DNA of 64,000 bases, from NCBI GenBank assembly GCA_025201765.1, contig MU623353.1:186001-250000 (forward strand), given 5' to 3'. The number at the start of each line of letters is the position of its first letter. Positions within the stretch are counted from its first letter, which is position 1. The position numbers and the translations under genes are program-made. Source of the DNA: Daldinia sp. FL1419 (taxonomy: Eukaryota > Ascomycota > Sordariomycetes > Xylariales > Hypoxylaceae). Shown one piece after another: positions 1 to 12,752 of this stretch. The notes under the pieces are model-generated. The model had not been told where the DNA came from. It did not search any database and saw nothing but the letters and a program-made list of their open reading frames with translations.

Positions 1-1
1 T

Positions 2-1627
2 ACTGACGACGAAAATGCTCTAACCCCCGATGATGCCACGACACCATCTCCGTCTCTAACGTCTTCGCCTCTTCAGCAGCCTATGGTAGACCCTCACAAA
101 TTAGGCGATGCCTCTAACAGCCCTCGAATATCAAGGAATCCTTCCTTTTCAGGAAGCAGCTCTTATCATGAGGATTGGGACTCGTATCCTCCTTTGGACA
201 GATTAACTATCCTAGACCTTCTGGACAATTTCGCTTTACCACAGCAATTGGAGAAGCTGCAAAAAGGAATATCGGCGCAAACGGAAAAGGTCCGCAAATC
301 GCAAGCTGCTCTTAAGAACAGAGGCCAAGTAGCTAAGGAACGTATGGTCGAAGAATGGCGGCGAAGGGTGCCCTCGGCCGACGAGCAGTTGGAAAGGTAT
401 AGAAAACGCATGAAGCAGAGTGTGGAAAAGCTCGGCCGCCAATGGAACGACACCAAGGTTATTACGATGCGCGAGAAGGTCTCGTTCATCGGTGGTGTTA
501 TGAACATTTTCATCAGCGGTTACTTACTGGGCGCATACCCCGAGTATTTCCACATCTGGTACACGGCCCAGCTCGTTTACTACATGCCCATCCGCTTTTA
601 TACCTATAGGCGACGAGGATACCATTACTTCTTGGCCGACTTGTGTTACTTCGTCAACCTTTTACTTTTCCTCACTCTCTGGATCTTCCCGGCATCTAAG
701 AGATTGTTTATTGCTTCGTACTGCCTGGCTTACGGAAACAACGCCGTGGCGATTATAATGTGGCGTAATTCGCTCGTGTTCCACGACTTCGACAAGGTCA
801 CATCCCTGTTCATTCATATTATGCCTTGTGTCACGCTGCATTGCATGGCTCACCTATTCTCACCAGAGAAGCAACGCGAACGATTCCCTGCGCTTTGGAC
901 CATCAAAAATTCTCCGCCGGGCTCTCCAACCGCTTATGGTAACCTCATATCGATGTTGGCCTGGTCCACGATACCGTACGCCATCTGGCAGCTCACCTAC
1001 TACTTCTTTATCACGGTCCGCCGGCGCGAAAAGATCGCAGCCGGCCGCCCGACATCGTTTACCTGGCTGCGCCGCTCGTACTCCAAGACCTGGATCGGCA
1101 GGATTGTGCTCTCGCTGCCAAATACTTTGCAGGAATTCGCCTTCATGTTGATCCAGTACCTGTATGCTGTTTTAACTATGCTGCCTTGTCCCTTGTGGTT
1201 CTATAGCCGCTGGGCCTCGGCCGCCTTCCTTATCGTGGTCTTCGTATGGAGCGTCTATAATGGTTCCACTTTTTACATCGACGTCTTTGGCAAGCGCTTC
1301 CAGAAAGAGCTCGAGGCCATGAAGCTTGAGGTCGCCAAGTGGCAGAACAGCCCTGACGCGCTCGGGTCCCCGTCGATGGCTTCCACGCCCGCGCCAGATG
1401 TGGAGCACAAGCTTGGCGTGACCGATAATGAAGAGGGCGATGACACGGCCGTCTCAGTTCAGGATCCTGCTAGCGGCCGGCGGCTAAGTGTTGACGAGAT
1501 CCCCCTATTGCATGATGAAAAGCCAGCTAAGGACGGCGAACCTAAGAATGATTCGGTTACCACGGGGATCGACGAGCGTATTAGTGATGCAGTGCGAGCA
1601 AGGAAACCTAGCGAAGCAGTTTCGTGA
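2..1627 (+). CDS. GPC1: Glycerophosphocholine acyltransferase Gpc1 family, 5' partial
   Basis: This is a multi-spanning membrane protein of the DUF2838/Gpc1 family, which in yeast acylates glycerophosphocholine in the ER to make lysophosphatidylcholine. The reading frame is open from base 2 without a stop, so the gene very probably starts upstream of the window. The ATG at 83 is the first Met seen, but about 27 in-frame residues rich in Ser, Thr and Pro precede it. From Met83: a low-complexity N-terminus, the conserved segment around EDWDSYPPLDRLTILDLLDN, a basic coiled stretch, then a hydrophobic core (roughly residues 130-400) with several membrane spans, including the conserved WRNSLVFHDFDKVTSLFIH region. 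The acidic and polar C-terminal tail looks disordered. No intron is visible in the part seen. The gene runs convergent to the CDH1 homologue. Family assignment is by recognition of the conserved core. Confidence 0.88.
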   Translation, partial: TDDENALTPDDATTPSPSLTSSPLQQPMVDPHKLGDASNSPRISRNPSFSGSSSYHEDWDSYPPLDRLTILDLLDNFALPQQLEKLQKGISAQTEKVRKSQAALKNRGQVAKERMVEEWRRRVPSADEQLERYRKRMKQSVEKLGRQWNDTKVITMREKVSFIGGVMNIFISGYLLGAYPEYFHIWYTAQLVYYMPIRFYTYRRRGYHYFLADLCYFVNLLLFLTLWIFPASKRLFIASYCLAYGNNAVAIIMWRNSLVFHDFDKVTSLFIHIMPCVTLHCMAHLFSPEKQRERFPALWTIKNSPPGSPTAYGNLISMLAWSTIPYAIWQLTYYFFITVRRREKIAAGRPTSFTWLRRSYSKTWIGRIVLSLPNTLQEFAFMLIQYLYAVLTMLPCPLWFYSRWASAAFLIVVFVWSVYNGSTFYIDVFGKRFQKELEAMKLEVAKWQNSPDALGSPSMASTPAPDVEHKLGVTDNEEGDDTAVSVQDPASGRRLSVDEIPLLHDEKPAKDGEPKNDSVTTGIDERISDAVRARKPSEAVS

Positions 1628-2938
1628 GGGAATGGTAGAAACACCACTAATGGATATAATTACCACATGCATTTTTGTCAAGATTCTTAAGATATCGGAT
1701 AATCAGCTTGATGGCCCGGGCAGGTCAGCGGAATAATTGGCTAGATTTCATCTCTTTGGCCCGAAACCACATAGAGCGCCAGTTCTTAGTCCGGACTCCG
1801 GCCGGACGATACTTTAAGGTGCTCCCTTGCTTTACATCATTGGTTTCGCGACAATCTTACTTCCCGGCCCGTCATACACGTCGCGTCGTTTGTGCCTGCT
1901 TCTTCTGCTTCTTCCTCTTCAGTGGGATTTGGAGTCCTCGTAAGAGTACCTACTTTATTATGTCGTCGTTACCTGTTATAGCATTGTCATCATCGTCAAA
2001 GATTGATTCTTCGGGAGAAACTCATCTCGATACCCCATACCCTCTTCTTGTCGATTTAGTAGGAGAACATGGAGTTAAAGACGGCTGGGAGGGCAGCCGA
2101 GTGGTGAAATGAGAAAGAGACGAGGTTACGAATTGTTAGGTGTGGGATTTAACGAGGCATGGCTCTTCGCAGAGTAATGATACTATACATACCTAGCGTG
2201 CTAGAAATTATAAAAGAATATCTGTTTAGAATGATCCATCGATGGATAACTGGTACGCGAATGTACTCGAATTTTATGGGTTGTAGCTGTGTCTTGTATG
2301 TACATGTAGCAGCTCAAATCATTGCTAAATCAAGCCATTAATATCATCTATATCATGCCAATGCAAGTTTCACATCTCTTCAGATCACCTCGTAGGCACA
2401 TGAAAACGACCTAAGTTTTACGAACTTTTGGTTTCCTTATTCAGGTTCACACCGCTATCATAAGAATGCCTATGATGCTCCAGCTTCAGGCCCAATTGCC
2501 TTCCATTTGACGTTACGCCTCATCGAGCCCGCCAGCCAACCAGCATCATATCATGGTCCTTTCCTTCCCAATGAAGCGTGGTCTGCCACCTTTCCCCTCC
2601 CTCCTTTCAATCCACCCCCGCAACGCCTTGCTGTTCCTGGCCAAAAGTTAAAAAAAAAAAAAAACCATATTCGTCCCGGCCATAGGCCATTCATCACTGC
2701 AACTGAATGCGAATTAACTAGCCCGTTGATCTCTGTCTGATACCAGGATAAGACGCCAATAAGATCCGGACTCCCTCCACCAAAAAAAAAGATTCATACA
2801 TGCAAAACGCCGATGGATGCTAGGAACTGTGGGAAACCTGTTTGTTTCCCTTCGAAGATTTCGTGAAGCTAAGTGGATATCATTATGGAGAAGTAGGGTG
2901 TGTCGTCGTACAATAGATTAAGTTTGTGTTGGATTTCG
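1628..2938. other. Convergent intergenic region, no gene seen
   Basis: This is the 3'-3' interval between GPC1 and CDH1. It holds an A-run near 2650-2664 and short AT-rich stretches. The open frames inside it lack protein-like composition or family signatures. It probably contains both 3' UTRs. Confidence 0.6.
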
Positions 2939-4967
2939 TCACCGAATGACCCCCCAGTCACTCAGCCGTCCGCCCCCATCGCTGTCTTCTCTCTGGCCTG
3001 GTCTTCTTCCGAATACAGTCCAAAATCGCAGGGTTTCGTCACCAGCACCGGTAACTATGGTTCTGCCATCAGGGCTCATTGCCAAGTATAATACTCGATA
3101 AGTATGGCCAGTGAGACTGACAACCTGGGTCATGGCGGGATACTTCCAAACGACGATCTGGTTCTGGCTGTAACCGTGTGTCGAGACAATTTCGTTAGAA
3201 TTCTTGGACCAAGAGATATTGCACACCTGGCTTCCAGTATCAATCTCGTTAATAACTGACCCACGAACCGTATCGTGGAAGATTATTCTTCGATCAGCAG
3301 TTCCGCCACCGGAAGCCAGGAGACCACGTTGGTGAGGGGACCATGCTATTGCTTTAACAGCAGCGGTATGATCGGAGAATTTCCACAAAGGGGTCTCGGA
3401 GAGTTTATCCCAAACCATAAGCTTATTATCATTTCCACCACTTGCCAATTGGCCATCCTCGCAGTTCCATTTCAAACCGCAAACCTCTTGCTTATGACCC
3501 ATAAGCTTTCGCATCCACTGATCAGGGGCCCTGACATCGCGGTGATATATCAATCGATCTCGGGATCCTGATGTCAGAATATGAGTGTTCCAAGCCAAAG
3601 ACCCTACCCGTGCGGTATGCCCTGTCATGGTTCTTAGGCGCCTCGTCTTCTCGGCGTCCCAGATCTGAACTAAACCTTTCCCGGTGCCGATAGCTAGATG
3701 AGTGCCCTTCTGGATCCAAGATACGCTCGTCACCGTATCATCCTCGAGCGTACAAAGTTTGTTGACTCGACTTGTTTGGGCGTTCCACATGTAGACACTC
3801 GAACCCAGCCCAACACCCAAGACATTAGCGCTACCCCAGTCAACCAAGTTCAAGTAGAAATCGTCGGCCAATTCGGGTGCGTCCAGTACTTTATAAGGTA
3901 CTTTGCTAACAGCTCGGGGCTGGCGTCTCGGGCTTAATAGCATTTGTTGACTTCCAAATCGAACCGGGGATAGGCTATATATCTCTGATCGTATATCTAG
4001 ATTGGGCCCATGCCGGCTCTGGGGCGTTCGGGACGGCGTTGGCTGACCAGCGACGTTGGAATGATGGCGGGGAGACATGTAAGAGAAAAGGTTTTTGTGA
4101 GGTGTTGAAGGCGTAAAGCTTGAAGGTAGAGATGGAGGGGGATTATTAGGTGGAGTATGTGATCTTGTGCCATTATGGGTATGTGTAGAATGTGCTGAGC
4201 CTGGTAAGTTAGCATCCGGAGACATTGTCTGTGGTGTTGCCTGGGGTATCGTATTTTCGAAAAGCTCCGCCCGCAAGACTCTCGAGAACCTATCGTTCGC
4301 TTCCTCGGCTAGATACTATTAGCATCAGGTTCTTGTGTAGAAAAGGACCAAAGCAAGCCTACTTTGTTGGAAGTGAAGTTCACCATGTGGTGTCCGCTTC
4401 TTCTGCCTCGAGGGTGTAGCAGGCGACCCTTCTTCATGCATGAGACTGAAAGCGGATATTATATCCTGACCAGCTCGCGCGGGTATAAATCTAGTAATTT
4501 CTTAGTATGCGTGGCTAAAAGAGGCCAAAATATAAGTCTTAAAATGGAAGGGATAACGATAATAGAACTTTAGATACGATAGACCCCCCCACAGGGACGT
4601 CCAATTGTTAGAAGGAATAAATGTGCGCTTTTACTAACCTGTCGCCATTGATACGCTGCCTTTTCCTACTAGGACTAGCACCTGAAGCACTATCACGTCT
4701 GTCGGCAGACAGTTCCCTCGAAAGGGCCCGGGTTAAACCATCAGGATCGATACCACCTATACTCGCTCTCTCTCCTCTCCGTCCCCCATGACGTATATTC
4801 CTCGAATTTCCACTATCCACATTGTTCATGACCTGCAATGTCCCTCGGTCAGACGGTGGAGGAGTACCTGTCCTCGAAGGTGTGCACACGGCGGGGCTTG
4901 TCGTATCGCGCGCTTGTCGCTTTAATAGCGGCGGTGCCGCTGATATCGAATCAGACTCTATGGTCAT
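2939..4967 (-). CDS. CDH1: Cdh1/fizzy-related APC/C activator, WD40 protein
   Basis: This is a substrate-recruiting activator of the anaphase-promoting complex in late mitosis and G1. Three exons: 4967-4639, 4490-4363 and 4308-2939, joined through GTTAGT and GTAGGC donors to TAG acceptors, giving 608 aa. The first junction completes a C-box, DRFIPAR (residues 109-115), which docks on APC/C. It is followed by the Cdh1-type stretch around HEEGSPATPSRQKKRTPHGE. The N-terminal ~100 residues are Ser/Pro/Arg-rich and likely CDK-regulated. A NLFSYMSP motif precedes a seven-bladed WD40 propeller that fills the C-terminal half. The protein ends in Ile-Arg, the family's IR tail that binds the TPR subunits. 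The FIPARAG sequence favours Cdh1 over Cdc20. Start: the first ATG in frame after the leader. Confidence 0.93.
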
Positions 4968-7900
4968 ATTTTCTCATGCAGATGGAAATTCAGATAGTAG
5001 CTAGAGAAGTAGGGTAAGGTGTTCAGGTAGGGGAGACACGGTAGTTGTAGTAAACAAGGCGAAGGACGCGGATCGGTTCTGTTCTGGGTTGCAGTTGAGA
5101 GTACCAGTTGGTTGGTTCAAAGCAAAGTCGAGCAAAAAAAAAAAAAGTTTACTCGGATCTGAAAGGATAGATACTATCGGCGAAGATGCTATCGGCGAAT
5201 ATGTTCTGAGGCCCCTAAGGGTATAGGGCTCCTTTTAGCACATGCTCTTCCGTTGTCGACGATTTGGGCGAGAATTGATATCAGAGATAGTTTGCAAGGG
5301 AGAATATGATGCTTATTATTCGATCGCTTCTTGCCACTGTTCTTACTTCTCGGAAGAAATTGAGTGAAAAAAATAAAAGAAAAAAGAGCGAAATGAATAG
5401 AATGTGGTGAAAAGGAGAAGTAGTTCACTGCTGAAAGGGATCAGAGCAGGCTAGGTGAATTCGAGAACAACGGCGGCGGCGGCAACAGCAAGTTGGGAAA
5501 AAGACGGCGGAGTGGTTTTCGTGGATTCGAATGGAGGTTGAATGGTAACGACAGGCTGAATGGGACCGTGCTAGGGAAGGAAGACCTGTTGCTCTTGTTC
5601 TTGCTACCTGCTAACCTAATAGCTTTTGGCGTGCCTGCAGGTCGCGCGCCTTACAACGATACAAGGGGGCTATTTGCCAGTGCTAAACTCAATTCCCCCA
5701 CTATCGACTGGTATATAGTACATACGTATGGGCATTAAATGGGTATGATACCAAGTACCTATTAACTTTTTAGCCGACATTAAAAGGCTACGGACTGTGT
5801 TCAATACGCCCAATACCACCTAATCAAGGTACGCTAGAAGTCGATATGACATGACATGCCCCTCTGACTTTCTTATATCAACACCAATTACGATATTTGC
5901 AAGTACTCAACGACGACGCATACCTCAATACCTACAATATCGAAAGCGTCAATTAAAATAATTCAAAATATACTTGAATCTCTCTTCTCGAGCAAAAGTA
6001 GATAGGTACGGTTACTAGCCTTTGAAAATGATTCACTGCACGCGCGAAGCTAAAAGATTGTCTACGCTATAGGCAAAGGCTGGGTTCTTGTTAGTGGCTG
6101 GGAAACGCGTTTGTAAACAGAATATTCACATAGTTATTAGTTTCATTTCCCTTCTTTGTTCACGGGTGGCCAAAAGGGAAGCGCATATACCCTGGTATAT
6201 GTATAAACAAAATAAAAGTATTATTGCGGGGACTTGCTTACATACATGCATACCTATATGTAGTGTAATGTAACTACCTGTAATTCCCTCCTGCTAATCC
6301 ATTAGTACCTGTCGCAAGCATCAAGAAACAAAAACGGAAAAGCTAGTTTGAACAAGACAATAACATGGAGTCTCTAACAGGTCTCATTACCCTGTAAGTA
6401 ATTCAACACGTTAAATATTTAAAAACATCAAGACCTATTGTGCGGCCGAATTCGCGATGCAAAGATCGACGAGACAAGACGCGACTTTCCCTCCCTTTTT
6501 CTTTTCATAACAGAAAAGCGAAAATCGAAAGCGGAGCTGCCCCTCGCAAGACCTCATTACATTGATACCTACCTAGGTACCTACCTAAACAAGTACCTCC
6601 TTATGTAGTTACCTAAAAGGGGATTTCAATGCGTAGGTAGTACCTAGAGGTAGTATTTGTATTGTGGTGCTGGATGGGAAGTGATGGAGGTGGCGCGGTT
6701 GGATTGTTTATTATTTTGCTGACATGTACGTAACCTACCAGCAAAATTTCACACGAATTTCACAAGGACAACGCGCGCATCGAATTTTCCGACTGGTTAC
6801 GCGCTCTCCCACTCAGGGGTCATTGTTTAGACTGACCGGACTACCCAAGTGGTCCCCGGATTCCCAGCTAATAGGATACCCAGCGGGATTCCCACTAACT
6901 AGATGCTGTTACGCGTTGTACTATAGATGTATCTAGCATATCTAAACAAACCAATAAAACGTATTTGTAGTACATAAACAATACAAATAGCGTGCAACCA
7001 CCTAAGCACGACCTACCTACCAACAGCGCGTCAAATTCTTTTTTTTTTTTTTTCTTTCTTTCTTTCTTTCTTATCGTCATCCCCAAAGAAAAATAATAAA
7101 AAACATCCCTCCAACCAGCAACCCCCTATGATCGGAACGAAAAGGCTTGGCACCAGATTAGCCAGCCTTTAGCTTACATGAAAAGATCGAGGCATAAAAT
7201 GATTAAATAGGAGATTTCTAATGCAAGCTTATATCAACTCATCTGACACAATTACTGAGGCTCAAAATGGGTCATCCCCACCCTCCTTAATATAATATCG
7301 CCAGTCCAGTATCAGTAAGCCGGGCGTCGTTGTAAAAGTCGCATATCGTCGGTCCTACCCCACGGATATATTAATACTATTTTATTTGCCTAAGAGAGTA
7401 ATTTTTCGAAGGGAAGCCAAATCACCGTTAGGTTTTCTTAGTAGACATTAAACTTTGTCGACTCAACGTCAGGTAGCAGTGCGCTCGAGCGCTTCCAAGT
7501 ACTTTTTCTAACTTCTTCATAGTAGGTACCTACCTGTTGGGCACTTGGGTCGTATCTGCTTATTCCCATTCGATACCCATTGTCCAGAGTGACGACGACA
7601 TTTGAAACGATAGTGACTTTCTAATATCTGGGCTCTACAACTAACTCCGTATAAGAGTTTCAAACCCGCCATCTCCAAAGCTACCTACCCTTAACTCCAG
7701 TCCAACGATGGCATGATTTACCGCTACATAACAATATTATAACCATTAAGACGTCGCGGAAAGCCTCTTATAATACCAAGGTTTCGTTTATATGTGGCAT
7801 AAGCTAAGTAGAAATCGTATAAACTGCGTAAAGAGCATCGACAGAAAAAGCATAATTACCACAGACATAATCACGCATGTTTTATATTAGCTTTTAACCT

Positions 7901-8321
7901 CCGATATGTGTAGAGAAAACAAATAGCTACATCAAGTTCAAAGTTTCTTTTCGTGCTGTGACTCGTCAATGCGCAGGAAGTGGCCACGTTCTCGAGCATA
8001 TAAATAACCCCCCTCAGATCACTATCGAGTTCATTTCTATGTTTTTCCCTAGGTGCCTATCCTATCATTTTCCACCTCAGACCTGTAAGTTGAAGGATTC
8101 GAGTATTATATGTTCGTCCATCAGCCTTCGAGGTGTCGATATTGATGGTTGGAAAGGCGAGTCCTCCCTAACAGTCAACTATTTCGAATTCCTTACGGTT
8201 AAATCTCCATACAATATGCGTATTTTGAAGTATTGTTATAGGTACACCTGTATTCGTTGCCTACAAGATTGAGATGATATAATCGCTGGAAGGTGGTGAT
8301 TTACACTGCAAATGAGACACG
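4968..8321. other. Long divergent intergenic region between CDH1 and the RGS-LOV gene
   Basis: This 3.35-kb interval contains both promoters. I see an A-run near 5133-5146, a cluster of ACCTAGGT-type palindromes around 6562-6650, and a T-run followed by a CTTT microsatellite at about 7038-7072. The many short open frames have no recognisable domain and no splice-linked continuation, so I annotate no gene. Confidence 0.55.
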
Positions 8322-10779
8322 ATGTCGTCTACAATGCCTGGCCATGGAAACCACACAGCGATGACTATACGGTCATTCACCGCTTTCGAAACTCACGAAG
8401 ACGAATACAACAATGGAGGCATCCTCGAGGAACAGTCAAGCTTAGCGAATTCTATCGTCGATGCTGTTTCATCACCTGAGACATTTAAGAAAATATGGGA
8501 GGAAACAGATATCGAGTTCCAGGCTCGGCAGTCCGTTAATACGAGACGGCGGGACAGGTGAGTCGCTTATTATACTCCCCATTTATCCAATTAATCAGTA
8601 TATAGCATACTGAGTACTACTGAGCGTGGACGGGCTGAACATACTTCCTCCTACTCCGGGAAAACCCCTTCCGCCGAAACTCGTTCGGTCTCTAATTCGC
8701 CTAGGAGTCGTAAGTAAACCCACAGTCTCTTTACCATATTTTATCTCGAAGCAATAAGTAATTTTTAGTTTGGCCTTGAATAGCAATGGCAAGATCTATA
8801 TTATCTCAAGTATGCCATAACCTAACCTTAAATATTTGCAGTCCTATCACTATCAACAAAGTCGAAAGGAAACTCGTCGTCTACATCTCCCGCTCCCGGA
8901 GAGGGCGTAGGTCTTCCCGGTCTCCAAATCAAGGAACCGAGAGAGTGTGATAATCTTGCACCTTTGACTGGGGATGAGATCAACCCGAATTCTTTTAATC
9001 TCGTAACGCCATATAATACTCAACCTCCTCGATATTCACTCGAAATAATATCGGAAGCTCTTTTCTCAAAAGAGCACATGAATGCCATCCTCAACGATCA
9101 GCTCTGGTTGGAAAGATACAGAAACTTCCTTTACGTCTTTAGGCCAAGATCCGTCCCTTGTTTGGTCCATTATTTAGACACCCTAAAAGCATACAGGGCT
9201 GTAGAGTATTCAAACACCCTTATTAAACCTTTACGCGTTACCAGGCCATGGTCTTCTGGCGGAGAAAAGACTCCGGACACCATTAACAGATCTCTGATGG
9301 AAAATATTGATGATATCCTAGATATCATGACTAAAGGGGATCTACCTGCCTATATTGTCCACACCTGGATGCAGACGGTGGCAGTCACTATCAAGCAACG
9401 GGTTACTGGCAGGTTGCCCAGCAATCTTAAAAGTCTCTCCGAGGGATTATTAGACGTCTTCTACTTAACAGACCCATCAAGAGATGATAATCCGATCGTA
9501 TTGGCTAGCGAAGGTGAGTTTGATTATTGCATATTGAAAATGATACGGTGTAGCTAATAGTATCAGAATTCCATCGAACAACACAGGTGAGTGGGTTGTG
9601 TTTAAAGCCAGCATTCATCTCTTAATGCAGTCCGCCAACCAATAACCACCCGCAATATTGTAATTATACTATGTAGACTACCTGTGTAAAAGCTAACAAT
9701 ACTGATTACTCTAGTATGGAGCTGGATACGTTCTGGGCCGAAACAGTCGGTTCCTCCGAGGACCTGGGACCATCCAATTGGAGTCGGAACGAATAAAAGA
9801 TTTTCTGAAATCCAGAAAAGAATACTGTGAAGTCGTCCTGAACTACCGCCGGGACGGATCCCCATTTATGAACTTTGTCATGACGGCGCCTCTACTAGAC
9901 GATCGCGGAACTATCCGATATTATATCACTGCCATGATCGACATTTCGGGTTTAGCGAATGAGTGTATAGACTTTGAGAGTCTCAAGCCCATTGTTAAAC
10001 GCAGACATGGCGAAGAGAGTGTCGACGCCCGTAAAGACCCCGAACACGAACTCCGCAAGCTCGCGGAAATGTTCAGTCCCTCGGAAGTAGAGATAATTCG
10101 GGAGGTACGCGGCAACATGTCCCGGCGCCGCGAAGGAAACACGGAGGGCGCCGAGACGAGTTCAAGGAGCACTAACCCGGGGCGTAAATGCTCTAGTCTT
10201 TCACCTCAGATATCGACACTGTCGGCTAGTCCCATCAGGATTCTCTTCGACAACTACCTCCTAGTTCGCCCATTCCCGTTCTTACAAGTCCTCTTCGCCT
10301 CGCCATCCCTACGCTTCCCCGGCATGTTACAAAGCAGCTTTATGTCCCGAATCGGCGGCCCGCCCACCGTCCGGCAAGCTCTCTTCCGAGCCTTCGCCGA
10401 CGGCGACGGCATCACCACCAAGGTCCGCTGGGTGACCCGGCTGAATCGACAGGGGAAGGATAGATGGCTGCACTGCACGCCGTTGCTAGGATCGAACGGG
10501 GCTATAGGGGTGTGGATGGTGATGATTATTGTCGACAACACGGAAACGAGTTCGCAACCCTCCCAGGATGCGCCTTCGGTAGATATCGAGATCGACTTCG
10601 ATGGGAGTGATACAAGTTCTTGCAGTAGCGACGCAGGCGAAGGACCTAGTAGATGTTGTCTGTCGCCGAGAGCGGCGGAGGCCTCAGAAGACACGGCGAT
10701 CGAAGACACGACGATTGAAGACTCTACGCCAGGATCTAGTGGTCCAGCGCATGACGGGCCTGGATCTGCTACGATATAA
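8322..10779 (+). CDS. RGS-LOV-PAS protein with a cysteine-less LOV domain
   Basis: Five exons: 8322-8557, 8606-8709, 8842-9513, 9567-9586 (20 nt) and 9715-10779; 698 aa. An N-terminal disordered region (1-150) is followed by an RGS domain (about 178-310, containing NDQLWLERYRNFLYVF), as in regulators that accelerate GTP hydrolysis by G-alpha. A LOV domain follows (about 318-425), then a second, divergent PAS-like segment (about 500-595) and an acidic tail. RGS-LOV proteins are known fungal blue-light receptors. Here the flavin-adduct Cys of the GRNCRFL motif is Ser355 (GRNSRFL, codon AGT at 9745-9747) and the signalling Gln is Met418. The flavin-contacting Asn387 and Asn397 remain. Spacings 355-387-397-418 equal those of canonical LOV (450-482-492-513 in oat LOV2). 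The start is the first ATG of the frame; an upstream exon cannot be excluded. Confidence 0.88.
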
Positions 10780-11549
10780 CTGACATATGATGAATATTTC
10801 TAGGATGGGATGGGCTATGGAATGGCTCTTCGGCTGTAGAGTTTTATCTTGACTTATTGCTCGTAGTAGTCTTTTTAACTTATCTAATACTCATGTCTGC
10901 TCCGTTCAATAAAAGCGATGACTACCCTTAGACCTTCTAGCTACTTAATATTATATCCATCGTCATAAAGTGAATCTGGTTGCTTACAACATATTGAAAT
11001 AATTCTCGTATTTGACTACTATCTTCTGATACTATGATTTTAGATCCGGGCAGAAGTCTGGAATTTGGTATGAGTTACTATTATTTATCAAGACCGGGCC
11101 CATTCTTAAGCTTTCCAAGGATATCGAACTGTAGACTAAGACATCAGCGAGGCTGGCCCGAAAGGGATCTACACCCGCAGTCCCAAGACAAACACACTAT
11201 GGTTGATAGATAGACCCCACAACCCGAGGTAACAAGAGCATTTACATCGTATATATTAACGAAGCACCGTCGTCGGGTATTATGCTTTCAGTCGAGTCTT
11301 TATGTCTATCCCGAGGCCACAAGAACCAGTCAAAACCGCCCAATTGATATCAACGCCACCCGGTTTCTGAGTTGTAATCAATACATATCCACCGCGATGC
11401 CGAACAAAATGACAAAAGAAAGTCCGAGTTAACAAGGCTGACCCAACCGCATATTACAAACATCAGTTTTCGAACGTAGTTCGAAAGTAAAAATATGCTG
11501 GCTTGCTGGCTTCGTTACGAATATGCGATACTTGCGCCTCGAGTCATTT
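10780..11549. other. Convergent intergenic region, nothing recognised
   Basis: This interval separates the 3' ends of the RGS-LOV gene and the unrecognised minus-strand gene. It is AT-rich in places and shows no repeat, RNA gene or coding signature. Confidence 0.55.
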
Positions 11550-12752
11550 CTAGGCCGATTCTGCCTGGGCTAATAGACGAGCCCGCCAGCCATTACATAC
11601 TTCCTCGAAGCCTCCGACAACTTCTCTACATACGCCAGCGCACTCGCGCTTTTGTAGCCTCTCGCCCCAGTTGCCTTTTGTCAGCCACCTCTCTCCTTCT
11701 TCCTTTAACTCTTCCTCCCGTTTTATTTCTGCTACCATCTCCTTGGCCATTCTTAACCGCCTGGTAGCGGTGGTCGTGGTTTGCCTTGACATGTGCAATG
11801 TGTCGGAGAGGTAATTTAGAGTTAGTACGAGATCTGATGTTACAGAATGTAAAGCGCTTAAAGAGTTAAAGGCGGATGTTGCCGGCCGAGGCATCTCGTC
11901 CGAAACGGATGTGAGTAGCGGTAGAAGAGTGTCAATAGTCTCAGGATCCGGAGGCTGAACTAGTGGTGATAATAGAGGGAAGGTGAGATTATGGATTTGC
12001 CGTGTTTGATGTGCCAGATGTGTTGCTAAGGCTGAGTGAGCTGTTATTAACCTATAAAAAAACATTCTGGTTAGGAAGTATTCAAAACGGGTGGCAGAAC
12101 TAGAATTTGCTGCTCACCTTGTAGTACTGCCCTCCACGCCGGACTGTGACCCCAGGTCTTTCAGTCCGTCTGTCAGTCGTTGAAATACGCCGTCGCTAGG
12201 GCTACCGTTGTTTTCTGTACCTCTTCGAGCTAAAGATTCCACGGCGTCGATCCTGGCAACTAAGCTCGGCGGCATGCCGGGTGATTCTAGGTCCGATTCG
12301 GAACCATATTCGCTCCCGTCGTATGCGCTTCCGGTTCGCCGGTGGCCGCGTCCAGGGGGAGAGGGTATACCTAGACTTGCGTTCCTGCTCTTCTCTCGGT
12401 GATCTGGTTGACTTTCTACATCGACGCCGCTATCTCTGATCCCATCAGTTAGCGCCTGGCCTTGGTCCTCGTCGAGTCCGAGTTGCGATCGTTCTCCGTC
12501 CTCGTAATATTCCTCCTCACCAGATCCGGATAAGGCCTCTGCCAATTCATCCGCCAGATTTCCAAGACCATTATCCTGACCCATACTGCCACCACCGAGC
12601 TCATTAAGCTCAGACTCGTTCATACTGTCTTGGAAGGAGGATTTGGACTGGCGTCGGCTACGAGGCGACATGTTGGGACTCGAGTGCTGAAAAGAGGTAT
12701 CGACAGCGGAGTTTCGCCGGGAATGGCTAGGGGTGCGCGGTGATCTCGACAT
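11550..12752 (-). CDS. Unrecognised protein, Ser-rich N-terminus and helical C-terminus
   Basis: I do not recognise this protein. Two exons, 12752-12118 and 12051-11550, are joined across a 66-nt intron (GTGAGC donor, TTTTATAG acceptor), giving 378 aa. Residues 1-160 are Ser/Arg-rich then Asp/Glu-rich and look disordered and phosphorylatable (SPRTPSHSRRNS, SPRSRRQS). From about residue 180 the sequence becomes helical, with hydrophobic heptad-like spacing (TRLITAHSALATHLAHQ). It ends in a conserved-looking block with the motif NWGERLQKRECAGVCREVVGGF just before the stop. No membrane segment or signal peptide is seen. The splice restores one continuous frame, which supports a real gene. Confidence 0.8.
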
